Source: an uncultured Prevotellaceae bacterium
GTDB lineage: Bacteria; Bacteroidota; Bacteroidia; Bacteroidales; Bacteroidaceae
Assembly: GCA_900319225.1 (NCBI GenBank)
Contig: ONNV01000013.1
Coordinates: forward strand, 53,249 to 117,248
DNA: 64,000 bases
Reading direction: 5' to 3'
Under the pieces are notes generated by a model that searched no databases, was not told the DNA's origin, and saw only the letters and a list, made by a program, of their open reading frames with translations. The stretch's first letter is position 1; every line of letters begins with the position of its first letter. A program made the position numbers and the translations under genes. Below are positions 1 to 8,821 of this stretch, one piece after another.

Positions 1-39
1 AGCAACTGGAAGTAACCCTGATATCACATACTGTTAAAT

Positions 40-79
40 GAGAATCCCTCGGGCAACCTTTGTTACCCGAGGGATTCTC
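40..79. terminator. Bidirectional stem-loop terminator
   Basis: An 18-bp stem with one G:U pair and a 4-nt loop reads gagaatccctcgggcaac / gttacccgagggattctc. It lies just downstream of the Gly-rich gene on the minus strand. A gene entering from the left edge could share it. Confidence 0.75.
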
Positions 80-106
80 TCCATATAAACTTACCTAATT
101 ACACAT

Positions 107-841
107 TCAGAATCGCATATTCAATGTGGCGCCGAATGATGTGCTGTACTGTGTATCCAACATAACCGTTGGAGCGAATTCAAATTGCAGCATCTTGGCC
201 GCTTTCTTGTATTCAAGTTCCTGGTTATATGTATCACATATGTTGTTCAACGCCTTTACCGCTTTCCTCTTCTTGGCCAATCCTATTCCGTAAATGGTCA
301 GGGACGGTACCACCAGTGCTCCCGATATGATATACAGTTTCCGGGATAGATCAGGATCATCCTCCACCTGGTGTGTGACTGCTATCAAGGTCAGTATCGC
401 TGCTGGAACTCCAAGTATTACACCCAGGCTCTGACGGTTATCACCCTTGATGAATAGTCTGTTAGCGGCTTCATATCTCTCAAACTGGACAGAATCCAGT
501 ATCTGTTTCAAATCATCGTCACGTATGGCGTTATTTGCGCCACGGCCCTCAGTAAATGAAAGGCTGCCGCTGAGTCTTATGAGTGGTGTACTGTCATTTA
601 CGGCAGAGAAACCTCCCCAACCTCCGCCAAACTGGCCCATACCACCTCCACGGCCGCCACCGCCGCCAAACTGGCCACCGCCACCCATGCCGCCCATGCC
701 GCCGCCGCCAAATCCGCCGCCGCCAAATCCGCCACCGCCGCCAAAGCCGCCACCTCCGCCACCACGCTGGGCAAAGGTTACAACAGAGATCATAAGGATG
801 AAAAACAGCGTTACAGCTCTTTTGATAGTGAGATTGGGCAT
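107..841 (-). CDS. Exported glycine-rich protein with two membrane segments, function unknown
   Basis: This 244-residue protein is not a recognised family. Residues 1-25 form a signal peptide ending in TFAQ. Residues 26-75 are almost pure glycine with scattered F, M, Q and R. The second half has two hydrophobic stretches, around residues 140-155 and 170-187; the second is followed by a basic patch (AKKRKAVK). The last residues look like a beta strand ending in MRF, as in many outer-membrane proteins, but this is weak. The Gly tract resembles the one in the gene at 25.7 kb. The gene stands alone between two stem-loops, so it is probably monocistronic. Confidence 0.6.
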   Translation of the reverse strand: MPNLTIKRAVTLFFILMISVVTFAQRGGGGGGFGGGGGFGGGGFGGGGMGGMGGGGQFGGGGGRGGGMGQFGGGWGGFSAVNDSTPLIRLSGSLSFTEGRGANNAIRDDDLKQILDSVQFERYEAANRLFIKGDNRQSLGVILGVPAAILTLIAVTHQVEDDPDLSRKLYIISGALVVPSLTIYGIGLAKKRKAVKALNNICDTYNQELEYKKAAKMLQFEFAPTVMLDTQYSTSFGATLNMRF

Positions 842-882
842 AATTATAGTGAGGTTAGTATTTAATTTTTTCTATTAGACAC

Positions 883-919
883 AAAGAGGCCCGTTTGGTT
901 TAATCAAACGGGCCTCTTT
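883..919. terminator. Stem-loop terminator downstream of GH115
   Basis: A perfect 15-bp inverted repeat (aaagaggcccgtttg / caaacgggcctcttt) with a 7-nt loop lies between the 5' end of the Gly-rich gene and the 3' end of the GH115 gene. A T-run follows on the minus strand, so it most likely ends the GH115 transcript. Confidence 0.8.
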
Positions 920-934
920 ATCGTTCATTTATTT

Positions 935-3490
935 TTATTCACGTACGTAAGGAGATTCGGGCATGAACAGATAGCTCTTAATATAGCCTCCGCAATCCAT
1001 TACCACCTTCTCAAATACGGTACCCGGCTCAATGGGACGGATAGTCAGGGTGTGCTCACCCTTGGCAGCCTTACCCAGCTCTACACGGTCATCCTTTACA
1101 CGTGTGGCAACTGTGGGATAGTATACAGAGTAGATGTTGCGCTGATCCTCGTTAAGGCGCTCGTTGAATACCACCTCAACCTCCTGGCCGCCGTCCAGGC
1201 TGACCATATAACGGTGGCCCTCAAGACGGTAGAATGTCAGTGTTGCGTTAACTGCAATCACAGCCTGCAGGTTCTCTACGTCATCGGTCAGGTTGAACTT
1301 ATAGGTCATGCTGGCGCCGTCAGTAGGCTGGCTGTAAGGCATCAGGGCTACACCTGACAGTGTACGGCCCATATAAGGAATGGTGGTCCACTTGGCCGTA
1401 CCTGCAGTCACCGGAGCCTGTGCATAGAAGTGCTCAGCCTCCATTGCCACAACGCCATCCTTCTGGGTGAATACATATCCGCCCTCCTTGTCACCCTTCT
1501 CAACGCGTGTTACGCGGGGCTGTGTATCGGCACGGAAGTTGTCATTCCATGATGTGTAACCTATGTGCTTCTGGATCATCATACCGTTCCACTTGCCACC
1601 GGCCATCTCCTTATTGTAATATGCGCACAGCTCGGCATCACGCTTAAAGTCACGCTCGCAACGCTCTGCCCAGTAGTTTGCGGCAGGATCATTGTTACGT
1701 GCCAGCTTCTGGTTCATGGCCTGGCTGTAGTACATGTCATATACGTTACCCATAGCCTGTACGGGGAACAGGATTATCTGCTGATATGCGTCACGGTACT
1801 CGGGTTTGAGTCTCAAATACTGACGCAAAGCCTCAGCCTCCAGGCGTACATAATCGTCACAAACCTGCTCAAACTCACCGGTCTCAAGTGTGTAGTACTG
1901 GCGGGCGTCAAGCATCTCGGCGCTGATACGGCCGTTGTACTTGCAGCAAAGGTTCAGAATGCGGGCAGCCTCCTGGGCCTCCTCCTCACCGAAGAACTCC
2001 TTGCAGAACTCATATGTATGGTCCAGCAGATTGTCTACAGTGAATGATGTGGGGTTCCATGCCATATCCAGGAACAGGGTGATAGGATACTCCATAGGCT
2101 TAAGGTCACCTACGTTGAGAACCCAGATCTTGTCAACTCCGTAATCATAGGTAAGCTGCATCTGCTCCCACAAGTGCTGTATCGGAGTGATATTGAGCCA
2201 CTTTGAGTTACGCGGAGCACCGACATAGTCTACGTGGTAGTACATACCCCAACCGCCTTTGCGCTTACGCTCCTGCTCATTGGGCAGACGGCGTATGTCA
2301 CCCCAGTTGTCATCGGACAGCAGGATGATCACGTCATCAGGCACGCGCAGGCCCTTATTATAATAGGTCTGAACCTCCTTGTAGAGAGCCCATACTTGCG
2401 GACGCTGCTCGGCAGGCTTGCCGGTTACCTCCTTTATTATCTGGCGCTGGTCGGCAAACAGGCCCTCCAGCATCTTCATGTTATCCTCATCGCTGCCACG
2501 CAGCTCGGCATCACCGTCACCGCGCATACCGATGGTAATCAAATCCTCGGTATCCTTGGCACGCTCCACGCCCTCGCGGAAGAAACGCTGCAGCTCCTGC
2601 TTATTGGTGGTATAGTCCCACTGACCGCCGTAAGCCCTGGGGTTACGTGCCCATTCCTGGTGGTTACGGGCCATAGGCTCATGATGGCTGGTTCCCATGA
2701 TGATACCCATCTCATTTGCAGTCTTTGAGTTCTCGGGATCATCGGCATAGAATGCCCAACCCCACATTGCAGGCCACATAAAGTTGGCACGGAGCCTGAG
2801 CAACAGCTCAAAGCAGCATGCATAGAACTCATGACCGCCACGCTGTGTACCGAATGTGTTCCTTACCCATGTAGTAAGACAGGGATCCTCATCGTTCAGG
2901 AAAATGCCGCGGTATGTAACTGCGGGCTCGCCGGCAGTGTATGTACCCTTGGCCAGTGATACGTTATCCTTATGCTCAACCGGAACGTCAGCCCAGTAAT
3001 ACCAGGGTGATACGCCAATCTGCTCAGAGAGCTCATAGATACCGTAAATGGCACCACGCATATCGCTACCAGCAATTACCAGAGCCTCATCGATACCCTT
3101 TATAGGATTCTCAACGACAGTCATGATATACTTCTCACGCTTGCCCTGCAGATCCTTCTTGTTTATCTTCTTTGACTTGATAACCTGACTGATGAACTTG
3201 CTGTCAATCGTACCCACAATCACGGGCTTGCCGCTAATGCCGGCTGCATCATAAATCACCTGAGCCTCCTGCCCTGCTACGGCCTTGAAATCCTTCTGCA
3301 GAGCCTTAAGAGCAATCTGAACGCCGCTCTTATCGGCCTCATCGGCCAGGATCTGTACCGGCTTGCCGTTCTCAATCAGGGTAAACCTGTCTGCGGATAA
3401 TTCACTGAATGAAATACCCTTGTTATCGGCCGCCTGGACCGATGCACACGTAAGCGCTAAAACACTTAGGATTCGTAATAATCTTCTCAT
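935..3490 (-). CDS. Secreted GH115 xylan alpha-1,2-glucuronidase
   Basis: This 851-residue protein matches the GH115 family in length and content. The family removes (4-O-methyl)glucuronic acid from xylan side chains. Residues 1-20 are a signal peptide ending in VQA, so it acts in the periplasm or at the cell surface. An N-terminal alpha/beta domain leads into the conserved stretch IYELSEQIGVSPWYYWADVP near residues 150-168. The central TIM-barrel region contains RGDGDAE and LLSDDNWG, and the C-terminal third is a beta-rich accessory domain. A near-consensus -7 box (TAACTTCG) lies about 30 nt upstream. The gene is single, with no SusC/SusD pair beside it. Two GH3 enzymes 8 kb away could complete xylan side-chain removal; that link is inferred. 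Confidence 0.9.
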   Translation of the reverse strand: MRRLLRILSVLALTCASVQAADNKGISFSELSADRFTLIENGKPVQILADEADKSGVQIALKALQKDFKAVAGQEAQVIYDAAGISGKPVIVGTIDSKFISQVIKSKKINKKDLQGKREKYIMTVVENPIKGIDEALVIAGSDMRGAIYGIYELSEQIGVSPWYYWADVPVEHKDNVSLAKGTYTAGEPAVTYRGIFLNDEDPCLTTWVRNTFGTQRGGHEFYACCFELLLRLRANFMWPAMWGWAFYADDPENSKTANEMGIIMGTSHHEPMARNHQEWARNPRAYGGQWDYTTNKQELQRFFREGVERAKDTEDLITIGMRGDGDAELRGSDEDNMKMLEGLFADQRQIIKEVTGKPAEQRPQVWALYKEVQTYYNKGLRVPDDVIILLSDDNWGDIRRLPNEQERKRKGGWGMYYHVDYVGAPRNSKWLNITPIQHLWEQMQLTYDYGVDKIWVLNVGDLKPMEYPITLFLDMAWNPTSFTVDNLLDHTYEFCKEFFGEEEAQEAARILNLCCKYNGRISAEMLDARQYYTLETGEFEQVCDDYVRLEAEALRQYLRLKPEYRDAYQQIILFPVQAMGNVYDMYYSQAMNQKLARNNDPAANYWAERCERDFKRDAELCAYYNKEMAGGKWNGMMIQKHIGYTSWNDNFRADTQPRVTRVEKGDKEGGYVFTQKDGVVAMEAEHFYAQAPVTAGTAKWTTIPYMGRTLSGVALMPYSQPTDGASMTYKFNLTDDVENLQAVIAVNATLTFYRLEGHRYMVSLDGGQEVEVVFNERLNEDQRNIYSVYYPTVATRVKDDRVELGKAAKGEHTLTIRPIEPGTVFEKVVMDCGGYIKSYLFMPESPYVRE

Positions 3491-3583
3491 ACTATATTTG
3501 GTTGGTTTTTGTTTTTTGCGAAGTTAGGTATTATACAGCGACTTTCCAAATAAAAAACCCGGTATTACCCCTCCAAAAGCGGC

Positions 3584-4366
3584 CTACGGCCGGCCCTCCC
3601 ACGCCGATGGCGCGGGCCCCTTGAATATGCGTATTTCAAACTGTCCGCAGACTGCAAGTTGGTCGGATTTTATTGCTAATGCACCCAGGATTTCCGATGT
3701 GTTTTGGATGCGGTTTATGACGGGTTGGAGGTCGTTGACAGTTTGGATGCGGTTGGCAAAGGCGGTGGCGTAGCTGTCGGCCAGGAGGACATCACGGCAC
3801 ACTATCATCATGGCATCGGCACGGCCCATGCTCAGTGAGGGGCCTACGGTTCCGCTTGATGTGCATATTCCGCACGGGAATGCGGCTGCGGGGATGTGCA
3901 AACCTACTTTCTCGGACAGCGGTGACTGTCCGGCAAAGACGCTGATATCCATATCAGAGTTTGCATCGGCGTAGATGTCTCCTCCGTTTTCAACTATTAC
4001 CTCTTTAACGTTGAATTTGCCCTTTATGAAATCGGCCACACGCAAGGCAACGGCACCGGCCACGGCACTCATGGGGCCTATTCCGGTCTTGTGGCTTACA
4101 CGAGACATGTCCTTAAGTATGGTCGGAGCCTCAAGGCCTGCATCATAAGGTACAAGAGCGGCCTTATAACCGGGGTCCATGAGCAGATAGGCATCCATTG
4201 TGCGGCGCAGGTCTACCAGCATGGCGTAAGTATCGGCCTCCATAGAAGCATGATAGGAGCCGTTGTCGACTCCTATCCATAAATCTGATTCCAGGAACTT
4301 TACGCAGAACCAGTGTCTCTCATCACCTGAGAAACGGCTGCGGTAACTGCGTTCCTTGTATTCCAT
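3584..4366 (-). CDS. UPF0280 (ApbE-like) protein of the homocysteine operon
   Basis: The 260-residue protein matches UPF0280/COG2122, a family with an ApbE-like fold. Recognisable blocks are GPMSAVAGAVA near residues 97-107, ENGGDIYAD near 126-134, CGICTSSGTVGPS near 164-176 and GRADAM near 181. It has no signal peptide. It is the last gene of a tight three-gene operon, 3 nt after the NIL/ferredoxin gene. In Methanosarcina acetivorans a COG2122 protein (MA1715) is genetically needed together with DUF39 and NIL-ferredoxin proteins for making homocysteine from aspartate semialdehyde and sulfide. The same trio here points to the same pathway. Its exact chemical step is unknown. Confidence 0.85.
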   Translation of the reverse strand: MEYKERSYRSRFSGDERHWFCVKFLESDLWIGVDNGSYHASMEADTYAMLVDLRRTMDAYLLMDPGYKAALVPYDAGLEAPTILKDMSRVSHKTGIGPMSAVAGAVALRVADFIKGKFNVKEVIVENGGDIYADANSDMDISVFAGQSPLSEKVGLHIPAAAFPCGICTSSGTVGPSLSMGRADAMMIVCRDVLLADSYATAFANRIQTVNDLQPVINRIQNTSEILGALAIKSDQLAVCGQFEIRIFKGPAPSAWEGRP

Positions 4367-4369
4367 AAC

Positions 4370-4780
4370 TTAATCGGCAAACTCTATGTGGAAGAGTTTG
4401 AGCGGACAAGCCGTGATGCAGAGCTTGCAGACCACGCATTTATCAGGCTGGAAACGCAGTTTCCAATCAGGAGCACATATGGAGAGTGCCCCAGACGGAC
4501 AAGCCGATGTGCATGCACCGCAACTTACACACTTGGAGTCATCATAACTGATCTTCTTCTCCAGCGGGCTTACGTTTACGCCGCTCTGCTGCATGAAATC
4601 AATAGCCTGACGTATATGCTCTGAGTCAGAATCCAGCTCCAGCACAAGCTTTCCGCTGCGGCCGCCGTCAATATCGGCCTTGATGATGCTGACCATGATG
4701 TCAAACTTCTTGATCAGTTCATAGATGAGCGGGCGGCTGGCCTCGCCATCGGGGAAAGATATAACTACTTTCTTTGTCAT
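4370..4780 (-). CDS. NIL-domain ferredoxin, two [4Fe-4S] clusters
   Basis: Residues 1-75 are a NIL domain (an ACT-like fold often seen beside methionine transporters). The C-terminal half is a bacterial-type double-cluster ferredoxin. The two cluster motifs are C84-x2-C87-x2-C90-x3-C94-P and C115-x2-C118-x2-C121-x3-C125-P. Length (136 aa) is normal for the family. It lies between the DUF39 and UPF0280 genes, 11 nt after one and 3 nt before the other. In methanogens the paired NIL-ferredoxin is thought to deliver electrons for reducing the DUF39 persulfide/disulfide during homocysteine synthesis; the same role is inferred here. Confidence 0.92.
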   Translation of the reverse strand: MTKKVVISFPDGEASRPLIYELIKKFDIMVSIIKADIDGGRSGKLVLELDSDSEHIRQAIDFMQQSGVNVSPLEKKISYDDSKCVSCGACTSACPSGALSICAPDWKLRFQPDKCVVCKLCITACPLKLFHIEFAD

Positions 4781-4791
4781 AATCAGCTCAT

Positions 4792-5937
4792 TTACAAGTT
4801 CAAATCCTTAAGACCCTGGAGAGATGTTCCTGTCGGCATGGGACGTACCGGGGCAGTCAGCTCAAACTGGCCCTTCTCTATCCATTCCTTAAGTATGGCG
4901 GCAATCTTGCGTGCCTTGTAGAGGCTTGACAGAGGTGCGGTGTGGATCTTCTTGCCCATGAACTCTATCTCACCGGAGCGCAGCTGCTCATAGTTTACCT
5001 TACCTATCAGGTCACCCTTGCAGCCGTAATCCTCAATAAAGGTGTCGATCTGGCTGTTACGGATACTAACGCGGTGAGCCAGGTCCTCATCCAGCAGCGG
5101 GATGGGCACACCCACACCAACGTACATCGTAACACCGTACTTCTCAAAATAAGCGCCGCGCAGGAACTCACTTGACATCTCACGCATCTCACCCATCAGG
5201 GCCAGAGTACGTGCATTGCCCATGGGTACACCATACTCGTTAAGAGGCTTTGAGCAGTTGAACTGAGTGCCGTTCCATACAACGTAACCCTGCGTTCCGC
5301 ACAGGAATATGCGGGTTCCCAGGCCGATGGTACGGCATTCGGGATCGTTCAGAAGCGGTGAAAGTTCACCGGCCGAACTGTAGGACGCATTTTTCATGCG
5401 GGGCAGCAGCGTGCCCATGTATGTATATAAGGTGCGGTCTGTTGAGTTCACAGCCACATTGTAGTTCTGATATGCGTTACGCGGATTCATCAGGATGGCC
5501 TCATTGATGGTCTTAAGGCTGATTGTGGTCTTTATGTGCTTGCGCGGGTAGCAATCGGTACCCTTACCCCAAGCCTCAAGAGTCAGCTCCTTACCGTCAA
5601 TAAGCTCCTGGATAATGTGAGCGCCGCCGTATGTGGGATTCTGCGGATTGCAGTCAGTTGCACCCACAAATGTATCCACAGCTGCCAGGCCGCCGCTTAC
5701 CGGCACACCGTTAATCTCAATCCTCTCCATGCGGATAGGCGGATTGGCGTGACCGAAGTTCAGGAACGCACCGCTTGAGCACATGGCGCCGAACGTAGCG
5801 GTAGTTACCACATCAACCTTGTCAAGAATCTCCTTGGGTGACATTGTGCGGGCCATCTCCGACACCTCCTCGGCTGTCAGGACCACCGCCTTACCCTTGC
5901 GGATCTTCTCATTGATCTCCTCGTATGATTTAGTCAT
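4792..5937 (-). CDS. DUF39 homocysteine biosynthesis protein (aspartate semialdehyde sulfurtransferase type)
   Basis: The 381-residue protein is a DUF39/COG1900 member with no C-terminal CBS domains. Two cysteines expected for the sulfur-transfer chemistry are present: C53 in GAMCSSGA and C129 in GTDCYP. The family converts L-aspartate semialdehyde plus sulfide to homocysteine through an enzyme persulfide, bypassing O-acylhomoserine. It is first in the operon with the NIL-ferredoxin and UPF0280 genes. A TATCTTTG box lies about 24 nt upstream. Cytoplasmic. The whole known gene set is contiguous here, which makes the assignment strong. Whether it is the organism's only homocysteine route cannot be seen from this window. 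Confidence 0.92.
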   Translation of the reverse strand: MTKSYEEINEKIRKGKAVVLTAEEVSEMARTMSPKEILDKVDVVTTATFGAMCSSGAFLNFGHANPPIRMERIEINGVPVSGGLAAVDTFVGATDCNPQNPTYGGAHIIQELIDGKELTLEAWGKGTDCYPRKHIKTTISLKTINEAILMNPRNAYQNYNVAVNSTDRTLYTYMGTLLPRMKNASYSSAGELSPLLNDPECRTIGLGTRIFLCGTQGYVVWNGTQFNCSKPLNEYGVPMGNARTLALMGEMREMSSEFLRGAYFEKYGVTMYVGVGVPIPLLDEDLAHRVSIRNSQIDTFIEDYGCKGDLIGKVNYEQLRSGEIEFMGKKIHTAPLSSLYKARKIAAILKEWIEKGQFELTAPVRPMPTGTSLQGLKDLNL

Positions 5938-5960
5938 CTCTGAGTTTTTTTAATTGCTCG

Positions 5961-5968
5961 CAAAGATA
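5961..5968 (-). promoter_or_regulatory. -7 box for the homocysteine operon
   Basis: On the minus strand this reads TATCTTTG, matching the Bacteroidota TAnnTTTG consensus. It lies 23 nt before the DUF39 start. No SAM or cobalamin riboswitch-like structure fits in the short leader. Confidence 0.6.
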
Positions 5969-6076
5969 ATAAAAGCACGCAATAGGGATAGTCCCCTTTG
6001 TCTGCTTTTTCGCCACAAATCGGACTCTATTAGCCACAATTATATATTATATAGTTCTATTAGTATCTATATGCAG

Positions 6077-6084
6077 TAAATTTG
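6077..6084 (+). promoter_or_regulatory. -7 box for the acyltransferase-ligase operon
   Basis: TAAATTTG matches TAnnTTTG. It overlaps the TTG at 6082, which therefore cannot be the translation start. This supports the ATG at 6109 with a leader of about 20 nt. Confidence 0.6.
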
Positions 6085-6108
6085 CACGCAAATTTTAAGC
6101 GAGCAAAT

Positions 6109-6660
6109 ATGTGGCGAAAAATCTGCGGATGGATACTGAAAGTCTGGGGATGGGAGACAAGCCCGTTCCTTCCACCTGAACCCAAGTGCATACTCCTGGG
6201 CGTGCCCCACACATCGATGCTGGATTTTGTAGTGGCCTACCTGTTCTACATCTCAATTGGAGGCAAGACATTCTGCATGGTCAAGAGCAGCCTGTTCTTC
6301 CCTCCCCTGGGTTGGATTCTGAGAGCCATCGGAGGCATACCCGTGGACCGCAAACATCCCAGCTCCGTGGTACGTTCAGTGCTCAAGGAGATGGAAAAGA
6401 CCGACCTGATGCACCTGGCCATTGCCCCTGAGGGCACCCGCAAACCCATAGCCCGTTGGAAAACCGGCTATCATTTCATTGCCAAGGCCGCTAATATCCC
6501 CGTTTATCTGTGCTACTTTGACTGGGGAACCAAGAAAGTGGCCGTAGACCGTAAAGTTGAACTTACTGATGATGCAAACGCCGATACCCGCCGCATCCAG
6601 GAGATATATGAGAGCATGAACCTGAAGGGACGTCATCCTGAGAAATACATAACCAAATAA
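6109..6660 (+). CDS. 1-acylglycerol-3-phosphate acyltransferase-like protein (PlsC family)
   Basis: The 183-residue product (from the ATG at 6109) has the PlsC signature: HTSMLD (H34-x4-D39) near the N-terminus and APEGTR about 75 residues later. These enzymes transfer acyl chains to lysophosphatidate or related lipids at the inner membrane. A hydrophobic stretch around residues 40-65 fits membrane association. The short length and the IPVDRKHPSS block resemble the small PlsC-like proteins of Bacteroidota rather than canonical PlsC. The next gene, an acyl-CoA/ACP ligase, starts directly after its stop, so the pair is co-translated. The exact acceptor is unknown. Confidence 0.85.
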   Translation: MWRKICGWILKVWGWETSPFLPPEPKCILLGVPHTSMLDFVVAYLFYISIGGKTFCMVKSSLFFPPLGWILRAIGGIPVDRKHPSSVVRSVLKEMEKTDLMHLAIAPEGTRKPIARWKTGYHFIAKAANIPVYLCYFDWGTKKVAVDRKVELTDDANADTRRIQEIYESMNLKGRHPEKYITK

Positions 6661-8292
6661 ATGAGACACAGATTCACAACACTTGCCGATCTGCTTGATT
6701 ATACCACAACCGTAAACCGCAACCGCCTTGCATCGGACTTTGTGGACGGAGGTTGCAGTTACACATTCGGACAGTTCAAGGACAAGGCCGATGAGTTATC
6801 GGGCGTACTTGGTACATTCGGACTCAATCCCGCCGATAAGGTTGCCATCCTGTCCGAGAACATGCCCAACTGGGCCATAGCATTCTTCAGCATAACCGCT
6901 CACGGACGCATTGCAGTGCCCATGCTTCCTGACCTTTCGCCCAATGAAGTTGAGAATATCTTCACTCACTCCGAGTCAAAGGCCATATTCGTAAGCCGCA
7001 AGCAACTGCCCAAAATCAGCCGGGAGTCATACGACCGCTTGAATCTGATAATTGACATAAGCACTTTTGAACTCATAAAAGCCCTGGATGAAAGCTATAC
7101 CTGCGACGGACGCAGCAAAGTGCCCGATGCCACCGATATAGCCGCCATCATATACACATCGGGCACCACCGGCAACGCCAAAGGCGTGATGCTGAGCCAC
7201 CGCAACTTCTGCCACAACGTGCTTGAGGCGTGGTACGCGCACAAGGTCTATCGCCGCAAGGACGTGTTCCTGTCCATCCTGCCGCTGGCCCATACGTACG
7301 AGATGAGCATCGGCATGCTCTATCCGCTCTCCACCGGCTGCCCCGTATATTACATCCAGAAGCCTCCCACACCCACAATACTGAGTCAGGCGCTTCTCAA
7401 AATACGCCCCACCACGATATTATCGGTCCCCCTCATCATTGAGAAGGTAATCCGCGGCAAGATATTCCCTACCATAAACGGCAGCAAGTACCTGCGCTAC
7501 ATGAAGAAACATTTCCCGCGCATACTCTACTTCCTGGTAGGCAAGAAGGTAAAGCAGCAGTTCGGCGGCAGAGTACGTTTCTTTGGCGTAGGCGGCTCCA
7601 AGCTTGACCCTGAGGTTGAGCAGTTCCTCCGTAACATAAAGTTCCCCTACGCTATAGGTTACGGCCTTACTGAGACAGCCCCGCTCATATGTGACGCAGG
7701 CCCCAAGCGCACCCATCTGGGCAGCACCGGCACCTCATCGCGTGAGGTAAAGGTGCGTCTGGCCGATGTCAACCCTGAGACCGGTCAGGGAGAGCTGCAG
7801 GTAAAGGGCCCCAACGTAATGCTGGGTTACTATAAGGATTACGCCCGCACCAAGTCAGTCTTTACCGATGACGGCTGGATGCGCACCGGCGATATAGCCA
7901 GCATGGACAAGAAAGGCCGATACTACATACACGGCCGCTCCGGAAGCGTGATCATAGGTGCATCGGGCGAGAACATCTACCCCGAGGAGATTGAGAGCGT
8001 AATCAACAACATAACTGATGTAAACGAGTCACTGGTTATAAGCCGCTCAGGCCAGCTGGTAGCGCTGGTTCAGTTTAATGAAGGCGCTGTTGACTGGAAT
8101 CTGGAGGGCCAGGAGAAATTCCTTGAAAACATAGAGAAACGTAAGAAAGAGATAATGGAGTTTGTCAATTCCAAGGTGAGCCATTTCCTCAAGATCAAGG
8201 ATGTGGAGGTCATGAAAGAGCCTTTCAGCAAGACCGCCACACATAAGATTCGCCGTTTCCTCTATCAGGACAAGAAAACAGATAAAATGTGA
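6661..8292 (+). CDS. Long-chain acyl-CoA synthetase / AMP-dependent ligase
   Basis: The 543-residue enzyme is an ANL-superfamily ligase that activates fatty acids through an acyl-AMP. The P-loop-like motif YTSGTTGNAKG begins at about residue 165. GYGLTETAP lies near residue 337 and the hinge/adenylation block TGDIASMDKKGRYYIHGR near 412-430. It starts directly at the stop of the acyltransferase gene (TAA then ATG). Together they could activate and esterify fatty acids. The last codons (DKM, stop) and the TGA itself lie inside a family B palindrome, which also looks like the terminator. Confidence 0.92.
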   Translation: MRHRFTTLADLLDYTTTVNRNRLASDFVDGGCSYTFGQFKDKADELSGVLGTFGLNPADKVAILSENMPNWAIAFFSITAHGRIAVPMLPDLSPNEVENIFTHSESKAIFVSRKQLPKISRESYDRLNLIIDISTFELIKALDESYTCDGRSKVPDATDIAAIIYTSGTTGNAKGVMLSHRNFCHNVLEAWYAHKVYRRKDVFLSILPLAHTYEMSIGMLYPLSTGCPVYYIQKPPTPTILSQALLKIRPTTILSVPLIIEKVIRGKIFPTINGSKYLRYMKKHFPRILYFLVGKKVKQQFGGRVRFFGVGGSKLDPEVEQFLRNIKFPYAIGYGLTETAPLICDAGPKRTHLGSTGTSSREVKVRLADVNPETGQGELQVKGPNVMLGYYKDYARTKSVFTDDGWMRTGDIASMDKKGRYYIHGRSGSVIIGASGENIYPEEIESVINNITDVNESLVISRSGQLVALVQFNEGAVDWNLEGQEKFLENIEKRKKEIMEFVNSKVSHFLKIKDVEVMKEPFSKTATHKIRRFLYQDKKTDKM

Positions 8293-8322
8293 AAAAGGGG
8301 ACAGTCCCCTTTTCCACATTTT
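8287..8322. repeat. Palindromic repeat family B, copy 1 (stop codon plus terminator)
   Basis: The core is the self-complementary gtgaaaaaggggacagtc / gactgtccccttttccac. The 5' edge AAAATGTGA holds the last Met codon and stop of the acyl-CoA ligase. The 3' arm is T-rich, so it should act as a rho-independent terminator. Confidence 0.85.
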
Positions 8323-8341
8323 CAAAGAAAATGAAAATAAA

Positions 8342-8821
8342 ATGAGTATGCGTAAGATTATCAATCCCTGGATAGGAACAGAAGGTTACAACTGCTTTGT
8401 CTGCTGCCCCACCAACCCCATCGGTCTACACCTGGAGTTCTGGGAGGATGGTGATTACATTGTTACCAAGTTCAAGCCTACACATGATTATGAGAGCTGG
8501 CAGAACACCCTGCACGGTGGAATCCAGGCCCTGCTTATAGATGAGACCGCAGGTTGGGTGGTTTGCCGCAAGCTTCAGACCAACGGTGTCACATCCAAGA
8601 TGGATATGCAGTATCTCAAACCCGTGAGCACCCTTCTTAATGAAATCACAGTACGCGCCAAGATCAGCAAGATGATGCGCAACGTTGCGTTCATTGAGGC
8701 GGAGCTGCTGGATGAGGATGGTACGGTGCTTACACGCGCTGACCTTGTGTATTTCTGCACTCCTAAATTCAAGCTGGACGAGAATAAATTCCATACCTGT
8801 AAGGTTGAGGGAGAGGAATAA
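8342..8821 (+). CDS. PaaI-type hotdog thioesterase
   Basis: The 159-residue protein has the single-hotdog fold of PaaI-like acyl-CoA thioesterases. The diagnostic helix is HGGIQALLIDETAGW at about residues 59-73. The N-terminal segment with NCFVCCPTNP is typical of the 4HBT proteins that carry a short Cys-rich lead. It hydrolyses an acyl-CoA or acyl-ACP thioester; the substrate is unknown. It lies 50 nt after the acyl-CoA ligase, but a family B palindrome between them may separate the transcripts. An ATG 6 nt downstream (8348) is an alternative start. Confidence 0.88.
   Translation: MSMRKIINPWIGTEGYNCFVCCPTNPIGLHLEFWEDGDYIVTKFKPTHDYESWQNTLHGGIQALLIDETAGWVVCRKLQTNGVTSKMDMQYLKPVSTLLNEITVRAKISKMMRNVAFIEAELLDEDGTVLTRADLVYFCTPKFKLDENKFHTCKVEGEE

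Noticed and set aside
447-878. Pro-rich open frame on the plus strand
   Set aside because: It is the antisense shadow of the glycine codons in the exported Gly-rich gene; it has no plausible start signal.
5938-6108. SAM or cobalamin riboswitch before the homocysteine operon
   Set aside because: The leader after the -7 box is only about 20 nt and shows no matching structure.
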